A program made the translations under genes and the position numbers. From Stratiolaelaps scimitus (lineage: Eukaryota > Arthropoda > Arachnida > Mesostigmata > Laelapidae): a DNA stretch of 64,000 nucleotides. Every line of letters starts with the position of its first letter. The stretch's first letter is position 1. Positions 59,815 to 64,000 of the stretch are shown in pieces. A model generated the notes under the pieces. That model worked only from the letters and a program-made list of their open reading frames with translations. It made no database searches and was not told where the DNA came from. The DNA lies in assembly GCA_019614645.1 (NCBI GenBank), contig JABWDB010000071.1, positions 595,001 to 659,000 of the forward strand, written 5' to 3'.

Positions 59815-59890
59815 ACAACCTATATAAGAGAGCTTAAGCATTGTAAAATTGCAGCTCCTTTAATAAACCAATATACCTTTACCTTTTACC
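59815..59890 (+). mobile_element. SINE family B fragment
   Basis: It carries the family 3' end ATTGCAGCTCCTTTAATAAA...CCTTTACC; the tRNA-like head is absent. Confidence 0.75.
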
Positions 59891-60580
59891 TAGGTTATTT
59901 AAAAATCATGCCGACTGAATAATAATTGGCAAATCAAAATGTCGATAACGATGACGTAATGAGCGCCGTCTACGCCCTCTGGCGTATCAGACTGACTGAA
60001 TATATTTACCGAAAGAGACACACGGGAAAACCAGTTCCTGCAGAAGCGACGTTCATTCACTGGAGTATTAATGGATCTAATATATATCCTGGGAGCATCA
60101 GTGTGTGCCGGCGTGTAACCATTATAATACGTATAATATGAGGAAGTGACTATAGGGGTGGGATAGGAGAACGGAGGAATTGTAAAGTAAAGGGTGATAG
60201 AACTCCTAGAATTGATTAAATCAATTTATTCATTCAAATATAGTATCTTGTTGAATGTAAATAATCGCGGAATGTTATTTTAATAGGCATTTATATCAGT
60301 TCGGATCCTTTTTAAAGAACCTATTATATTATTGTTATCACTCTATCAAAGCTTGTATTTGTATGAAGCTATGAATTTAAGTCCAAACAAGAACACATAC
60401 CGCTCAAATGCCTAAATAAAGACAATCTCTGCACACTTTTCAGGTTTGCAATTATTATTGCTTGACTTACTTTTTTACTGATTGTAGTCGTATACGAAAA
60501 AGACAAAAGGAAGCAAGAAGAAGTCAACATGACATTCTATACACTAAAACATAAACGCACACACATCCTTAAGCGATGAT

Positions 60581-60769
60581 GATCCTTAAATAAACTTTTC
60601 GGGCTGATGCACAGCGAACATTTAACGTCCACGGTACTGCCTTCGGCACTGCATCATAAGACGGACCCCTTTAAATGTAAATGTGCAACGGAGGGGATCG
60701 AACCCGTGCACCTACATGTCTCCTCCGGTGGCAAGGCGCACACGAATGCATCACACCATCGGGCTCGAC
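60581..60769 (-). mobile_element. tRNA-derived SINE (family C)
   Basis: A 189-bp unit. On the minus strand it has an A-box-like GATGGTGTGATGCATTCG and a B box GGGTTCGATCCCC (about 60685), then a unique body. It is flanked by 10-bp direct repeats AAGCGATGAT at 60571-60580 and 60770-60779. It is unrelated in body to families A and B. Only one copy is present in the window. Confidence 0.75.
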
Positions 60770-60785
60770 AAGCGATGATTGTCCT

Positions 60786-62450
60786 TGGTGGCTCACGTTC
60801 TATTTATAATTAATGCTTTCTTTGAATGAATACTTTGAGTACGTTTTAGAAAAAGGCAACGTCGGTACTAGTTGGCTGTTGCTATTAGTACTTAATTATA
60901 TTGTGTACACTATAATATATATATATATAATAGCAATAAAAGTATTTAAGTTCCTTTTTACCCTGAATATATCTTAATATAATCCATTCTCAAAACTAGA
61001 GCATTAAATACTTTGGTGCGAGAATATACATAAGCTAAAGGATACTACCCCTTTTTTCCAGCAGATACACAGATGTGATGACATATATACGTAAATATAT
61101 TGAATTATATGGTATATATATTATATATATATATATATCAGTTGGACACAACGAGCACAGTATTTTTGAGTGCACGATGAGCCTTCAGAGTGGGCGGAGA
61201 ATTGTAGCTAAGCTTACACACTCATTAACAACAAACAATGTATTTTGTTGGTGTAAACAAATGCTATTTAGATTCTATTGCTGATTCATAATCTGTAATT
61301 ACAACAGCTTTGTGTATTTGTACGCTAAACACATCTTACATAATACTAAGAAAAATATAATTAACAGCAATGACGCATACTCTTCTAGCGTAGCCTAAGT
61401 GAAGCGTTAAGTCTATTCGTTCGACTGGATCGATTCAAAGGCTCACGTGCTTTCCTACAAAGGGTCCATGGATACAGTTCAAGCCTCCACTCTAGTTCCA
61501 TAGGTTTTGCATACAGCTTCTAGAGTGACTCCAAAGGAAATTTCCGGGCGCTCTATTTAATAGATATAAACACATTTTAGGTATATTTACACCTAGCGGG
61601 GGCAGCGTTGCCGCTGGCTCTGTCGCTATTTACACTCGCGGTTATGTTTCTTAAACGCTTTCTTTGCGATAATTAAGGCTTTTCCCTTACGGAAAGGCAA
61701 AACATTTGTAGGCAATTCATTCACCTGTAATTATAGTCCATGTAAACTCCTTTCTATGGGGATGGGGTTTCATTAATGCCCTTAGTTTGATTAAATATAA
61801 CTAATAATAATAATAATGTTAACAAAGACTTTTTGTAACCCGTGCTCTCTCCTTTTGCTCTTTCGATCTAACTAATTGGATGTTTTCACTTATCCATTCG
61901 AAAATTCTTGATTACAGACTCCTTGTGTTGTCAAACACTGTCCTCGCCGAACTGAGCTGGTAAACTCTGCACTGTGAGGTAGTATCCATCACAGATACCA
62001 CCACTTTGGGAGCGGAAGGATATTGCGTCCGGTGAAGGTTGATCCGAAACAGCGTTCCATCGCGTTAGCTGGGGAAGTGATCCACAACGCCTGTAATCAG
62101 TCAGTCAGTCGGTCAATAAGAAAGCGTAATGCCCAAGTCATATATTTCACACTAGGCGGTTGCTTGCGTTGAGCGTTGAAGCGGAGGACAGTAATGTGTA
62201 CAGCAATAAAGGTTTAGGACGATCATGTCCTTGGAATGTCTCTGGTAGTGACCGTGCGTTTGAAAAAAATTTCCTCCTCTAAAAAAAAAAAGGACGATCA
62301 TGTCTAAATAACCTATTCTAACATTAACGTAGTTGGTTGATTCATTCAGCCGACTAAATTCCTGTTTCGATCAGGGATGGGGTATCAAAGATTTCTTTCC
62401 ACATGGACATGTGGCTTCTAGCGCGGTAATTAAAGAATCAGAGCAATAAA
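60786..62450. other. No recognisable gene
   Basis: AT-rich. (TA)n tracts occur at about 60915-60930 and 61115-61138. A stretch at about 61675-61725 (CTTTTCCCTTACGGAAAGGCAAAAC...) resembles the start of the mariner remnant at about 15065-15105, suggesting a solo fragment. Confidence 0.45.
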
Positions 62451-62454
62451 TTCA

Positions 62455-62800
62455 ATGGAAATTTATTATAATATATTAAACGTTACAATAGGTCGGAATT
62501 TCTAGGGATTATGGGGGTGGGGGGGGGAAGGGGGGGTGAGGACGACAATGTCCCGAGGAAGGCGATGGCATTGCCTCTCTGCACAGCGAGGGACAGGCGC
62601 TGCAGGAGGAAAGAGCCAGCGCGCTTGTCCCCGGTGGCGCGGATCAACCTATGGTAGACCCCCTCGAGGAAGTTCGCAGTGAGAGGGCCGTGCCCGCCCA
62701 GGGTCTCAAAGGCAAGGGGGGAAAACAGGTGCGTTGCTTGGAGTGCGGCGTACTTCCTCAGCTTTGCCCGCTCCGCACGCGCTACTGCGTAACCGGGGAT
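62455..62800 (-). mobile_element. LINE-terminus repeat, copy 3
   Basis: The minus strand encodes FETLGGHGPLTANFLEGV, then ATGDKRAGSFLLQRLSLAV and QRGNAIAFLGTLSS, then a G/C-rich run and the same 3' end as copy 2 (reverse complement). It is closely similar to copies at 32990 and 52965. Confidence 0.8.
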
Positions 62801-63179
62801 GGGCATCGTTTCTCGGTAAGGATCAGGTGCACTTTTATGGCTCAGAAATTGCCATAGCGTCCAAAGTGGTATCCCAGTATCTAAGGCGGCACATTATCGT
62901 CTACCATATATCTCCTGACGAGCTAAACGAGGTTGTCCTCAATGTACAAGGATGGGAGAGACGCACAGTAAACGTTGAAAACCCCAAACTCTGTCCTCAG
63001 TGAGCCACAAGGCAAGCATAATCACCATCGTCACTTTCATCCGCTTCTTCATAAAAGTATTAATGATGCAAATCCTTTTAGGCACTGCACCAGACGAAAA
63101 TCGCCGACTACTAGTTGGTAGCTCTCTCAAGACTGGCCTCAATATTAAAACCAAAAGATTCACTTCAACTGTACATACT

Positions 63180-63660
63180 TAATTTTTTCAAAACGTTTGA
63201 CAGAATTGCCCATCCATGACTAATATCTAATCTCTACGAGCTAGAGATTGATAATATGACCATGACATCTGTGCCTAATTATCTAACGGATAGTCGTGTC
63301 AATGTCAAAGTAAACGACAAACTTAGTTCACTTGGATATTACCCGTCAGGAGTGAACCAAGGGTTTTGTGTCGATCGTCTATTATTTTGCGTATTTATAT
63401 TAAATCTTCAAAAAATTATACCAAAAGGTATTGCTAACAAACTCGATGCAGATGATCTGAAACTGTATGGCTCCTTTGATAGTCTTGTAGGGAGGGAGTT
63501 ATTGCAGTCATTAATTGACGCCGTGGCAGAGTGGTACGAGCGCAACGACAGGTTGATATCCGTAATCAAGATCTGGGTGTTGTTAAAAGTGTCCCCCATG
63601 CGATTTCGATGCTTACATAACAAATGTCGTTCGGGCTCTAAATTCGGTTTGTAACTCCTT
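63180..63660 (+). mobile_element. CR1/jockey-like RT remnant
   Basis: A 132-codon open stretch reads LTDSRVNVKVNDKLSS, then GVNQGFCVDRLLFCVFI (degraded GVPQGSVLGPLLF), NKLDADDLKLYGSF (catalytic block, DADD for YADD) and a following WYERNDRLIS helix. The catalytic tyrosine is replaced and the proline-glutamine motif is altered, so it is inactive. Confidence 0.75.
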
Positions 63661-63969
63661 GTTTTCAAAGAATTTGACTTCTATGTGACTTTATATAATG
63701 GCTGGTTGTGCGTCAATTATTGTACTGTTCCGTTATATAGCGCCCTTATCTACAGGAACACCTTGATGTCAAAAAAAGACAGACCCGTATAACGGCAGGG
63801 CAATGTTAACTATATGCCAGCCAAACCGCGATCTCTAGACATCGAATAGGCAAGAAGCTTGCAATGCAATCTACCAAGAAGCGCTTAAAAGTTACCCGTG
63901 GATGATGAGGAGAAGTAGGGACAAGAGTAATTATCCATTCAAATATTATTCGACGGCATTAATATTTTT

Positions 63970-63993
63970 AGAGTAATAATAATAATAATAATC
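63970..63993. repeat. (TAA)n microsatellite
   Basis: A run of AAT/TAA units at the window edge. Confidence 0.85.
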
Positions 63994-64000
63994 ATCAAAA

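Noticed and set aside
1..64000. CRISPR array, bacterial operon or intact virus
   Set aside because: No regularly spaced identical repeats, no Shine-Dalgarno-organised gene cluster and no capsid/envelope-like ORF were seen; genes have spliceosomal introns.

Overview
This is a repeat-rich animal nuclear segment, not a microbial one. Four conserved eukaryotic genes are split by GT-AG introns, and the rest is dominated by decayed non-LTR retrotransposons (R1-like and CR1/jockey-like), three families of tRNA-derived SINEs, mariner/Tc1 remnants and microsatellites. This mix fits an arthropod. A chelicerate (mite or tick) is my guess, held with low confidence, because no rRNA, mitochondrial or lineage-specific gene is present.

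Layout: 1-9.5 kb is a retroelement graveyard. It holds a 5'-truncated R1-like LINE (1728-3802) and CR1-like endonuclease and RT pieces on the minus strand (about 5.9-8.5 kb). Two of these LINE pieces are themselves broken by copies of one SINE family. 11.4-16.36 kb (minus) is a complete four-exon EB1 (MAPRE-family microtubule plus-end protein) coding region. 16.5-20.1 kb holds mariner remnants. 21.5-22.9 kb is an unusual GC- and microsatellite-rich block. 27.26-40.52 kb (minus) is an eleven-coding-exon shugoshin gene with a 32-nt microexon; every exon phase agrees and the predicted protein is 797 aa. One of its introns carries an R1-like LINE with clear target-site duplications. 44.7-45.68 kb (minus) is mitochondrial ribosomal protein S24 in two coding exons. 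45.96-50.33 kb (plus) is the delta subunit of the COPI coatomer (archain) in four exons. These two genes are head-to-head, with only about 280 bp between start codons. 50.4-64 kb is again gene-poor and contains RT fragments, SINEs and a three-copy LINE-terminus repeat.

The four genes are not an operon and share no single pathway. EB1 and shugoshin are both spindle/chromosome-segregation proteins, and mRpS24 and delta-COP share a divergent promoter. I found no CRISPR array, bacterial operon, defence system or intact virus. The most notable observations are: a tandem 81-nt duplication in the mRpS24 presequence; a second C-box-like motif in shugoshin; the shugoshin microexon beside a LINE insertion; a near-perfect foldback in a delta-COP intron; a TGACGTGG element in the divergent promoter; and nested SINE insertions with readable target-site duplications.
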